In this document: positions 1-5,112 of the stretch, in pieces | Numbering within the stretch: the first letter of the stretch is position 1 | Layout: each line of letters begins with the position of its first letter | Source of the DNA: Bacillota bacterium | GTDB taxonomy: Bacteria; Bacillota; Clostridia; Acetivibrionales; DSM-1351 | Direction of reading: 5' to 3' | DNA length: 6,051 nucleotides | Assembly (NCBI GenBank): GCA_023395575.1 | Contig: JAEWZA010000422.1 | Coordinates: forward strand, 1-6,051 | The notes under the pieces: model-generated | The model's input: only the letters and a program-made list of their open reading frames with translations | Database searches by the model: none | Told to the model about the DNA's origin: nothing | Made by a program: the position numbers and the translations under genes

Positions 1-233
1 AAGCATTACAGCAGAGTATACAAATGTCAAAAGGAGCTAAGCAAGAAAAAGGCACTGAATCCGAAAAGGATCAAAAAGCTATGGGTGCTGGCAGAAAAAG
101 TAAAACGAATAAAGTAACTAAAACAGGTAAAGTGGACAAAGCAGGTGAAACTGACAAAACAGCTATAAGTGAAGCTGTCGATAAAAAGCCTAAAACAAAA
201 ACGAGGAAGGCAAAGGAGACAGTAAAAACATGA
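1..233 (+). CDS. ku: Ku DNA end-binding protein, C-terminal end only (5' end outside the window)
   Basis: Ku binds DNA double-strand ends and recruits the LigD ligase and polymerase in bacterial non-homologous end joining. Only the last 76 codons are visible. The reading frame is open to the window edge (first full codon at 3) and begins ALQQSIQ, which fits the helix that ends the bacterial Ku core. After it comes a low-complexity tail of about 69 residues with 19 lysines, 2 arginines and 10 acidic residues, so it is strongly basic. Such lysine-rich extensions are known in several bacterial Ku proteins and are thought to add DNA contacts. The ATG at 24 is internal and not the start of a separate small gene, because the frame continues upstream and no good ribosome binding site precedes it. 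The stop TGA overlaps the next start (ATGA, 230-233). The identity rests on the short core remnant plus the two LigD-type genes downstream, so it is likely but not proven from this window. Confidence 0.8.
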   Translation, partial: ALQQSIQMSKGAKQEKGTESEKDQKAMGAGRKSKTNKVTKTGKVDKAGETDKTAISEAVDKKPKTKTRKAKETVKT

Positions 234-1204
234 ACTGGATAGCTCCAATGGAACCAATTAGTTGCGACACTGTCAAGGAAGATTCTGAATACATTCATGA
301 AATAAAATGGGATGGTATTAGGGGGTTGGTTTATTTACTAAATGGTCAGCTAAATATATATACAAAGAAGGGGAATACAAGAACTGCATTTTATCCAGAG
401 CTTAGCGTTATAAAAGACGAATTTAAAAGCAATGATATCATATTAGACGGCGAAATTATTGTCTTTGATAAAAATGGAACACCTTCATTTTATAACAGCC
501 TAGTACGTGAAAGTGTTAAAAGCCAAAAGAATCTAAAATACTATCAAGATAATTATCCTATAAATTATATAGTTTTTGATATTCTAAAGTACATGGACGA
601 GCTATTTACAAGTTATCCTTTAGAGCAGAGAAAGCGGTTTCTAGAACAACTGTCAAGTTCATTGGTGAATAGAAACAACACTATTTACTTATCAGAAATT
701 TATAGTGATGGAAAAGAATTATTTGAAAAAATGAAGCAAAAAAATATGGAGGGAATTGTATCAAAGAAAATAAATAGCAGGTATTTACAAGGTAAACACC
801 ATGATGCCTGGTATAAAACTAAATTTACTAAAAAAATGCTTTGCATTATCGGAGGTGTGATTTGGAAGTATGGAATGCCCAATTCTCTAGTTTTAGGGAT
901 AAAAACTAACGAGGATAAAAAAATAAACTATATTGGAAAAGCTTCTTTAGGGTTAAAGGGGTCAGATTTAAAGCTGCTTAAGGAATATAGGGACAAGCTG
1001 ATACAGGAGGAGTGCCCATTTTCAGAAAATAGTATTGAAGGGCTAGACACAAAAGAAAATGAGCTTACATGGGTATCTCCTTTGATTACTTGTTGGATTA
1101 GCTATCTTGAGCTATCTAATGATGGTCATCTAAGGCATCCCAAAATTTTAGGATTTACATCTCTACCTGCAGACGAAGCCAATGGAAAGGTGCTGACAGA
1201 CTAA
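230..1204 (+). CDS. ligD: ATP-dependent DNA ligase, LigD ligase-domain type (stand-alone)
   Basis: This enzyme seals nicks and joined ends using ATP through a lysyl-AMP intermediate, as the end-joining ligase partner of Ku. The 324 residues show the nucleotidyltransferase motifs in order: motif I KWDGIR at 26-31 with K26 the predicted adenylated lysine, motif Ia TKKGN at 45-49, LDGE at 72-75, motif III FDIL at 116-119, motif IV MEGIVSK at 173-179 and motif V WYKTK at 194-198. An OB-fold follows (about 202-324) with the LigD-type pieces SLVLG (219-223), YIGK (234-237), WVSP (281-284) and LRHP (301-304). The start at 230 is preceded by AGGAG at 214-218 and overlaps the ku stop by four bases, implying translational coupling. 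The protein ends after the OB-fold, and the polymerase domain that is fused behind it in Bacillus LigD is here the next gene. All catalytic motifs are intact. Confidence 0.93.
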   Translation: MNWIAPMEPISCDTVKEDSEYIHEIKWDGIRGLVYLLNGQLNIYTKKGNTRTAFYPELSVIKDEFKSNDIILDGEIIVFDKNGTPSFYNSLVRESVKSQKNLKYYQDNYPINYIVFDILKYMDELFTSYPLEQRKRFLEQLSSSLVNRNNTIYLSEIYSDGKELFEKMKQKNMEGIVSKKINSRYLQGKHHDAWYKTKFTKKMLCIIGGVIWKYGMPNSLVLGIKTNEDKKINYIGKASLGLKGSDLKLLKEYRDKLIQEECPFSENSIEGLDTKENELTWVSPLITCWISYLELSNDGHLRHPKILGFTSLPADEANGKVLTD

Positions 1205-2109
1205 TGGATATAGTGGATATAAAGGTGAAAATAGAAAATAAGATAATAGATTTAACAAACCCTGACAAACTACTTTGGCCGGAGGCTGGGATCACAAAAA
1301 AGACTTATGTTGAGGCGATGACTGTATTAGCTCCATTTATGATAAAGTATTCTAAAAATAGGTTATTAACTGCTATAAGATATCCTCACGGAATAGGAGG
1401 CAAAAGCTTTTTTCAGAAAGAAAAGCCTGATAATACACCAGAATGGATTAAAACTGCAAAATTTAATGACAAAAATTATATTGTATTAAATTCTGCTGCG
1501 ACTCTTATCTGGCTATGCACACAGGCAGTTTTGGAGTTTCATACAAGCTTTAATGTATATAATAATTTAGATCATCCCTCCCATTTGGTATTTGATCTTG
1601 ACCCTGATGACAATCAAGATTTTAGTGAGGTTGCAGAAATTGCTTTGAGTATTTATGAAACGCTTGAATCTTTAGGAGTAAAGGGCTTTGTTAAAACATC
1701 TGGAGCTTCAGGACTTCAAATATATATACCAACAGCATCAAAATATGACTATGATACTGCAAGAAAATTAAATGAGTTTTTTGCTCAGTATTTTATTCGA
1801 AAGCTTAGCAAAAAATTGACTATTGAGAGATTGAAGAAGAACAGAGATGGGAAAACATATTTTGATTATTTGCAAATGTGGTATGGTAAAACAATAATAG
1901 CTCCATATTCACCAAGAGCTGTAATGAGCGCTGCTGTTTCCACACCATTGGAATGGGAAGAGCTGAATTGGGCTCGTCCGGAATTGTTTACACTAAATAA
2001 TATTGCTACTCGGCTTGAAGAAAAAGGTGATTTATTTGAGGAAAGCCTTCATTGTGAAAATAACGAGCAATTAGATACAATTTTAAAAAAACTCAATGCA
2101 ATAAATTAG
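1204..2109 (+). CDS. ligD: LigD-type archaeo-eukaryotic primase/polymerase (stand-alone PolDom)
   Basis: This is the end-joining polymerase that fills gaps and adds nucleotides, often ribonucleotides, at breaks held by Ku. The 301 residues show the LigD polymerase signatures: LLWP at 23-26, SFFQK at 68-72, LEFHTSF at 110-116, the two metal-binding aspartates in VFDLDPD (D131 and D133), KTSGASGLQIYIP at 164-176, YFDYLQ with the third predicted metal ligand D221, and IIAPYSPRA at 231-239. Length matches a single PolDom, so the gene is complete. In the SGxxGL-x motif the residue that is histidine in many LigD polymerases is Q172; I recall the same glutamine in Bacillus-type LigD, so it is probably a lineage trait and not damage. 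The start ATG overlaps the ligase stop (TAATG) with a weak GAAAGG site at 1185-1190, so translation likely depends on reinitiation from the ligase gene. Confidence 0.93.
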   Translation: MDIVDIKVKIENKIIDLTNPDKLLWPEAGITKKTYVEAMTVLAPFMIKYSKNRLLTAIRYPHGIGGKSFFQKEKPDNTPEWIKTAKFNDKNYIVLNSAATLIWLCTQAVLEFHTSFNVYNNLDHPSHLVFDLDPDDNQDFSEVAEIALSIYETLESLGVKGFVKTSGASGLQIYIPTASKYDYDTARKLNEFFAQYFIRKLSKKLTIERLKKNRDGKTYFDYLQMWYGKTIIAPYSPRAVMSAAVSTPLEWEELNWARPELFTLNNIATRLEEKGDLFEESLHCENNEQLDTILKKLNAIN

Positions 2110-2112
2110 GTG

Positions 2113-2160
2113 CTCAGCTTTCTATCATTTTCAACTGCGAAAGTTGAGTATGTATATTTT
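2113..2160 (+). terminator. possible terminator of the end-joining operon
   Basis: Just after the polymerase stop, CTCAGCTTT (2113-2121) can pair with AAAGTTGAG (2140-2148) as a 9-bp stem with one G-U pair and an 18-base loop. A more compact alternative uses the same 3' strand: TCAACT (2131-2136) with AGTTGA (2142-2147) around a GCGAA loop. The downstream tail is only moderately T-rich (TATATTTTATT). The position supports a terminator, but the weak T-run keeps this tentative. Confidence 0.4.
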
Positions 2161-2177
2161 ATTGCCAAGGCTGAATA

Positions 2178-2228
2178 GTGACAACTAGCATGTGTTAGTC
2201 GCAGATTTATTCCCTAAATAGTTGTTAT
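2178..2228. repeat. interrupted dyad upstream of galE
   Basis: ACAACTA (2181-2187) is perfectly repeated in inverted form as TAGTTGT (2219-2225). With flanking G-T and A-T pairs the arms reach about 10 bp (2178-2187 with 2219-2228). A smaller imperfect hairpin can form inside (2178-2204). The right arm overlaps the -35 element of the galE promoter candidate, so this could be an operator or a fold in a read-through transcript. No known regulator site is recognised. Confidence 0.3.
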
Positions 2229-2250
2229 ATTCTTTAATTTTGTATACAAT
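2222..2250 (+). promoter_or_regulatory. sigma-A-like promoter candidate for galE
   Basis: TTGTTA (2222-2227) and TACAAT (2245-2250) are separated by 17 bases, matching 4/6 and 5/6 of the vegetative consensus. Transcription would start near 2257, about 93 bases before the galE start. It is the better of two candidates in this spacer because both hexamers and the spacing are good. Confidence 0.45.
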
Positions 2251-2264
2251 GAAAATAATGCAGT

Positions 2265-2293
2265 TTTTAATAGGAAAAATAATCCATTATAAT
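2265..2293 (+). promoter_or_regulatory. second promoter candidate for galE (perfect -10, weak -35)
   Basis: TATAAT at 2288-2293 is a perfect -10 hexamer, but the sequence 17 bases upstream (TTTTAA, 2265-2270) is a poor -35. Initiation near 2300 would leave a 50-base leader before galE. It may be a secondary start or chance in AT-rich DNA. Confidence 0.3.
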
Positions 2294-2337
2294 ATGTAGA
2301 GTTAAATTATTTGGCCGAAAAGGCTATGGGAATAACT

Positions 2338-2344
2338 GGAGGGG
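2338..2344 (+). promoter_or_regulatory. ribosome binding site that fixes the galE start
   Basis: GGAGGGG lies five bases before the ATG at 2350. The longer reading frame from the TTG at 2311 would bury this site inside the gene and has no ribosome binding site of its own. The ATG also places the nucleotide-binding motif at residues 7-13, as in other GalE proteins. Confidence 0.85.
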
Positions 2345-2349
2345 ATAAA

Positions 2350-3366
2350 ATGAGAGTATTAGTAACTGGAGGAGCAGGGTATATAGGAAGCCACACTTGT
2401 GTTGAATTAGTATCTGCAGGTCATGATGTGATAATTGTTGATAATTTATGCAACAGTAAGGAAATGGTACTAGATAGAATAAACAAAATTACCAACAAGG
2501 ATATAAGATTTTATAAAATAGATATTACAGACAAAGATGAATTAGAAAAGGTATTCATCAGTGAAAAAATAGATGTTGTAATTCATTTTGCAGGATTAAA
2601 GGCTGTAGGTGAATCAGTAGCCAAACCGCTTAAATATTATTACAACAACTTAACAGGAACCTTTATACTCTGTGAGCTAATGCAGAAATATGGAGTAAAA
2701 AACTTGGTGTTTAGCTCTTCTGCAACTGTTTATGGTGACCCGATTAGTGTTCCGATTGCTGAAGAATTCTCGCTTTCATGCACAAATCCTTATGGCAGAA
2801 CAAAGCTTATGATAGAAGATATTTTAAGGGACTTATATATAGCGGATAACACATGGAATATTGCAATATTAAGATACTTTAATCCTATTGGTGCACATAT
2901 AAGTGGGACAATAGGAGAGGATCCCAATGGTATTCCTAATAATTTGGTTCCATACATTACTCAGGTTGCGGTTGGAAAACTTGAGGTGCTTAACGTGTAT
3001 GGAAATGATTACGATACTATTGACGGCACCGGAGTAAGAGATTATATTCATGTAGTGGATTTGGCAAAAGGACATTTAAAAGCACTTGATAAGTTGGCTA
3101 CAGCACGCATAGGGGTTAGGGAGTATAACTTGGGTACTGGCAGTGGGTACAGTGTACTTCAGGTGGTAAAGGCTTTCGAAAAAGCCTGTGGTAAGGAAAT
3201 TCCGTATAAAATAGCTGATAGAAGACCTGGAGATATAGCTGCTTGCTATTCAAAAACTGACAGGGCAAAAAATGAGTTGGGCTGGGAAGCCGAAAAAGGA
3301 CTTGATGAAATGTGCGAAGATTCATGGAGATGGCAATCATTAAATCCAAATGGCTATGACGCCTAG
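2350..3366 (+). CDS. galE: UDP-glucose 4-epimerase
   Basis: GalE interconverts UDP-glucose and UDP-galactose in the cytoplasm using tightly bound NAD, feeding galactose use and the supply of UDP-galactose for surface glycans. From the ATG at 2350 the protein has 338 residues, the same length as E. coli GalE. It shows the Rossmann motif GGAGYIGSH (7-15), HFAGLKAVGES (79-89), the catalytic set S124, Y148 and K152 (in SSSATVYG and NPYGRTK), RYFNPIGAH, and RRPGD near the C-terminus. At the position of E. coli Y299 it has C299. A small residue there, as in human GALE (C307), is known to let the enzyme also epimerise UDP-GlcNAc/UDP-GalNAc, so a dual-substrate enzyme is predicted by inference. The nucleotidyltransferase-like gene follows 98 bases later without a clear terminator between them, so the two may share a transcript. 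Confidence 0.96.
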   Translation: MRVLVTGGAGYIGSHTCVELVSAGHDVIIVDNLCNSKEMVLDRINKITNKDIRFYKIDITDKDELEKVFISEKIDVVIHFAGLKAVGESVAKPLKYYYNNLTGTFILCELMQKYGVKNLVFSSSATVYGDPISVPIAEEFSLSCTNPYGRTKLMIEDILRDLYIADNTWNIAILRYFNPIGAHISGTIGEDPNGIPNNLVPYITQVAVGKLEVLNVYGNDYDTIDGTGVRDYIHVVDLAKGHLKALDKLATARIGVREYNLGTGSGYSVLQVVKAFEKACGKEIPYKIADRRPGDIAACYSKTDRAKNELGWEAEKGLDEMCEDSWRWQSLNPNGYDA

Positions 3367-3396
3367 TCCACATTTTATAGGTGATATCTTTATAAA

Positions 3397-3413
3397 TGGA
3401 GGAGCATCCTCTA
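3397..3413 (+). repeat. small hairpin between galE and the nucleotidyltransferase gene
   Basis: GAGGA (3399-3403) and TCCTC (3407-3411) form a perfect stem around a three-base loop, extendable by a G-T and a T-A pair to 7 bp. No T-run follows directly, so it is not a convincing terminator. It may act as an intercistronic processing or stability element. The rest of this 98-base spacer contains a CCCAATTGGG palindrome (3442-3451) just before the next ribosome binding site. Confidence 0.3.
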
Positions 3414-3455
3414 ATATAAAGTAATAAAAATTTTTGAGTGCCCCAATTGGGTGTT

Positions 3456-3460
3456 GGAGG
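3456..3460 (+). promoter_or_regulatory. ribosome binding site that fixes the nucleotidyltransferase start
   Basis: GGAGG sits four bases before the ATG at 3465. The alternative GTG at 3438 has no Shine-Dalgarno sequence upstream and would add nine residues in front of a protein that already begins as family members do. The CCCAATTGGG palindrome directly upstream could partly hide the site in a hairpin. Confidence 0.75.
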
Positions 3461-3464
3461 TTGT

Positions 3465-4388
3465 ATGATTAATAAAACTACTTTAGTAATTATGGCTGCA
3501 GGCATGGGCAGCAGATATGGCGGGTTGAAACAAATAGATCCAGTCGGGCCTAATGGTGAAATAATTATGGAATATTCCATATATGATGCAGTAAAAGCAG
3601 GTTTTAGTAAAATTGTATTTATTATAAAAGAAGAGATAGAGGATACTTTCAGAGATGTAATAGGAAGAAAGATTGAAGGCTTAATTGATGTGGAATATGT
3701 TTATCAGAAGCTGGATAATATGCCTCAGGGCTTTAGTGTACCAGAGGGAAGGATGAAACCTTGGGGAACAGGACATGCAGTGTTATGTGCAAAAAATGCT
3801 GTACAAACACCCTTTGCTGTTATTAACGCCGATGATTTTTATGGTGCGAATACATACAAGCTCCTAAATGATTTTCTATCCTCAAATAGTGATTCGGAAG
3901 ATAAATACAAATATTGTATGGTGGGCTTCATAATAGAAAACACACTAACTGAAAATGGTCACGTTGCCAGAGGAGTATGCAACGTTGATGCTGCAGGAAA
4001 CCTTATAAGTATACATGAAAGAACCAAAATTATGAAATTTGCTGATGAAACTAAATATACAGAGGACGATAAAAATTGGATTACTATACCCAAGAAAAGC
4101 ATTGTATCAATGAATACATGGGGTTTCAATCAAAGTGTTTTTAACGAATTGGAGGATGGATTCCCAACATTCTTAAAGAATAGCAAGGATAATATATTAA
4201 AAGCTGAATATTTTTTACCTACAGTAGTAGATAATTTGATTAAAGCTGAGAAAGCAGATGTTAAGGTGCTTTCAACCAATGATAAGTGGTACGGCGTCAC
4301 ATATAAGGAAGATAAGCCAACAGTTAAGAAATCTATTGGAGATATGGTTTTATGCGGAAAATACCCTAAACTTTTATGGGAAAAATAA
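3465..4388 (+). CDS. sugar-phosphate nucleotidyltransferase-like protein, substrate unknown
   Basis: The protein of 307 residues belongs to the NTP_transferase superfamily, whose members join a sugar phosphate and a nucleoside triphosphate to make an NDP-sugar plus pyrophosphate. The N-terminus carries the nucleotide-binding signature AAGMGSRYGGLKQ (11-23). Next come a KPWGTGHAV segment (98-106) that probably contacts the base and sugar, and NADDFYG (121-127) with the paired aspartates expected to bind the metal. SMNTWGF (215-221) lies in the sugar-binding half and LPTVV in the C-terminal part. It is shorter than ADP-glucose pyrophosphorylase and lacks a visible left-handed beta-helix. It is commonly annotated only as a nucleotidyltransferase, and I cannot assign the sugar or nucleotide. 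Location after galE suggests a role in nucleotide-sugar supply, by inference. The stop codon lies inside the left arm of a large inverted repeat (4384-4502). Confidence 0.88.
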   Translation: MINKTTLVIMAAGMGSRYGGLKQIDPVGPNGEIIMEYSIYDAVKAGFSKIVFIIKEEIEDTFRDVIGRKIEGLIDVEYVYQKLDNMPQGFSVPEGRMKPWGTGHAVLCAKNAVQTPFAVINADDFYGANTYKLLNDFLSSNSDSEDKYKYCMVGFIIENTLTENGHVARGVCNVDAAGNLISIHERTKIMKFADETKYTEDDKNWITIPKKSIVSMNTWGFNQSVFNELEDGFPTFLKNSKDNILKAEYFLPTVVDNLIKAEKADVKVLSTNDKWYGVTYKEDKPTVKKSIGDMVLCGKYPKLLWEK

Positions 4389-4502
4389 ATGCATAAGTTA
4401 CTATTCAACAAATCGTAATACAAAAAGGTGTACTCCACTATCGCACCGATTGAATTTGAATATAGGAAATTTGAGTAAGTAACTTCATAAGATGCATTTA
4501 TT
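4384..4502. repeat. large interrupted inverted repeat after the nucleotidyltransferase gene
   Basis: The left arm (4384-4402, AATAAATGCAT plus AAGTTACT) matches the right arm in inverted form as AGTAACTT (4478-4485) and ATGCATTTATT (4492-4502). That gives 19 perfect pairs interrupted only by a six-base insert (4486-4491) in the right arm. Inside, ATTCAA (4403-4408) pairs with TTGAAT (4456-4461) and AATCG (4411-4415) with CGATT (4447-4451), so the whole unit can fold into one bulged hairpin. The left arm includes the TAA stop (4386-4388) of the preceding gene. It may be a 3'-UTR structure, a weak terminator, or a remnant of a small repeat element; no clear target-site duplication is seen. Confidence 0.55.
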
Positions 4503-4509
4503 ATTCATC

Positions 4510-4538
4510 TTGAAAAACAGTAATATATGTAATATAAT
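4510..4538 (+). promoter_or_regulatory. sigma-A promoter of the zinc-ribbon gene
   Basis: TTGAAA (4510-4515) and a perfect TATAAT (4533-4538) with exactly 17 bases between them make the best vegetative promoter in the window. The start point would be near 4545, giving a leader of about 104 bases before the ATG at 4649 that contains the hairpin at 4580-4616. Confidence 0.7.
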
Positions 4539-4579
4539 GTAAAATATATAAGTTATTTTACGACTTACAATATTTACTC

Positions 4580-4616
4580 AGATTACATAAACGGTATCTA
4601 CTGTTTATAGAAATCT
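4580..4616 (+). promoter_or_regulatory. hairpin in the predicted 5' leader of the zinc-ribbon gene
   Basis: ATAAACGGTA (4587-4596) and TACTGTTTAT (4599-4608) form a nearly perfect dyad (9/10, the odd pair being G-U). AGATT (4580-4584) and AATCT (4612-4616) add an outer stem. No T-run follows, so it is not a simple terminator. It could be an operator bound as DNA or a leader RNA structure affecting stability or translation; no known family is recognised. Confidence 0.45.
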
Positions 4617-4648
4617 AGTACAAAAAACCTATGAAGTGAGGGAGATAA

Positions 4649-4912
4649 ATGTATAATGACAGAACCTTAACTTGTAAAGAATGTGGAGAGGAGTTTATTT
4701 TTTCTTCTGGTGAGCAAGAGTTTTTTGCTGAGAAGGGCTTTCAAAATGTACCTTTGCGGTGTAAACCTTGCAGAAGTAAAAGGGATACTTCAAATAAGAA
4801 AGAATTTTATGAGGCTATTTGTGCTGAATGTGGACAGACTACAAAAGTCCCTTTTAAACCACATTTAGATAAACCTGTATATTGTAGTAACTGTTTTTCA
4901 AATAGAAAGTAA
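4649..4912 (+). CDS. small zinc-ribbon protein with two CxxC-CxxC modules
   Basis: This 87-residue protein has eight cysteines in four CxxC pairs: C9/C12 with C38/C41, then C58/C61 with C79/C82, so two zinc ribbons are expected. The first module (TCKECGEEF ... VPLRCKPCR) resembles the probable zinc-ribbon family often found in Firmicutes. The second (CAECGQTTKVPFKP ... PVYCSNCF) matches the CxxC-20-type zinc-binding C-terminus. The linker is rich in lysine and arginine (KSKRD, NKK), compatible with nucleic-acid or ribosome contact, but the function is unknown. The start is supported by GAGGGAG at 4638-4644. It appears to be a monocistronic gene with its own strong promoter and a structured leader. 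There is no signal peptide or membrane segment. Confidence 0.88.
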   Translation: MYNDRTLTCKECGEEFIFSSGEQEFFAEKGFQNVPLRCKPCRSKRDTSNKKEFYEAICAECGQTTKVPFKPHLDKPVYCSNCFSNRK

Positions 4913-4945
4913 TACATATTTCTGTATATAATTATTAATAATATA

Positions 4946-5110
4946 GGTGGGCTGACTAAGTCAATTACAGTTTAGACCTAAATAACGATATAGAATATAG
5001 TTTTTTCTAACGTATAGGAAATTATATGTTTTAAGATTATCGTAGGGTTTGGCATTAGTAAATGACACAAACTAGTATTTGTACGTAGTTTGATTCAGCC
5101 TTCTTTTTTT
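4946..5110 (+). ncRNA. candidate structured small RNA upstream of hpf (possibly raiA motif)
   Basis: Hand folding gives a fully nested structure of about 41 pairs over 151 bases. P1 is GGCTGA (4950-4955) with TCAGCC (5095-5100). P2 is 4960-4968 with 5058-5066 (8 pairs, one A-A mismatch). P3 is AGACCT (4974-4979) with GGGTTT (5045-5050). P4 is ACGATA (4985-4990) with TATCGT (5038-5043). The apical hairpin P5 is 5009-5016 with 5023-5030 (8 pairs, GGAAAT loop), and a side hairpin P6 is CAAACTA (5068-5074) with TAGTTTG (5086-5092). A T-run (TTCTTTTTTTATTTTT, from 5101) follows P1 directly, as expected for a 3' end. A TATAAT at 4927-4932 could be a -10, but no good -35 is seen. The raiA RNA motif is known to lie upstream of hpf/raiA genes in Firmicutes and Actinobacteria, so that family is the first guess; 6S RNA is an alternative because of the side hairpin in the central loop. 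Family assignment is inference from context, not sequence recognition. Confidence 0.55.
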
Positions 5111-5112
5111 AT

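Noticed and set aside
24..233. A separate 69-residue lysine-rich protein starting at ATG 24
   Set aside because: The frame is open upstream to the window edge with a Ku-like helix, and no ribosome binding site precedes the ATG, so it is the tail of Ku.
1185..1210. Programmed frameshift fusing ligase and polymerase
   Set aside because: No slippery heptamer is seen near the junction, and the TAATG overlap explains coupling by reinitiation.
2311..2349. Upstream TTG start adding 13 residues to GalE
   Set aside because: GGAGGGG just before the ATG at 2350 and the 338-residue family length fix the later start.
3438..3464. Upstream GTG start for the nucleotidyltransferase gene
   Set aside because: It has no ribosome binding site, while GGAGG precedes the ATG at 3465.
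3116..3580. Minus-strand frame of 154 residues
   Set aside because: It is antisense to the ends of two well-supported genes and has no recognisable domain.
4258..4482. Plus-strand frame of 74 residues overlapping the end of the nucleotidyltransferase gene
   Set aside because: It is out of frame with a real gene, has no ribosome binding site or family features, and ends within the inverted repeat.
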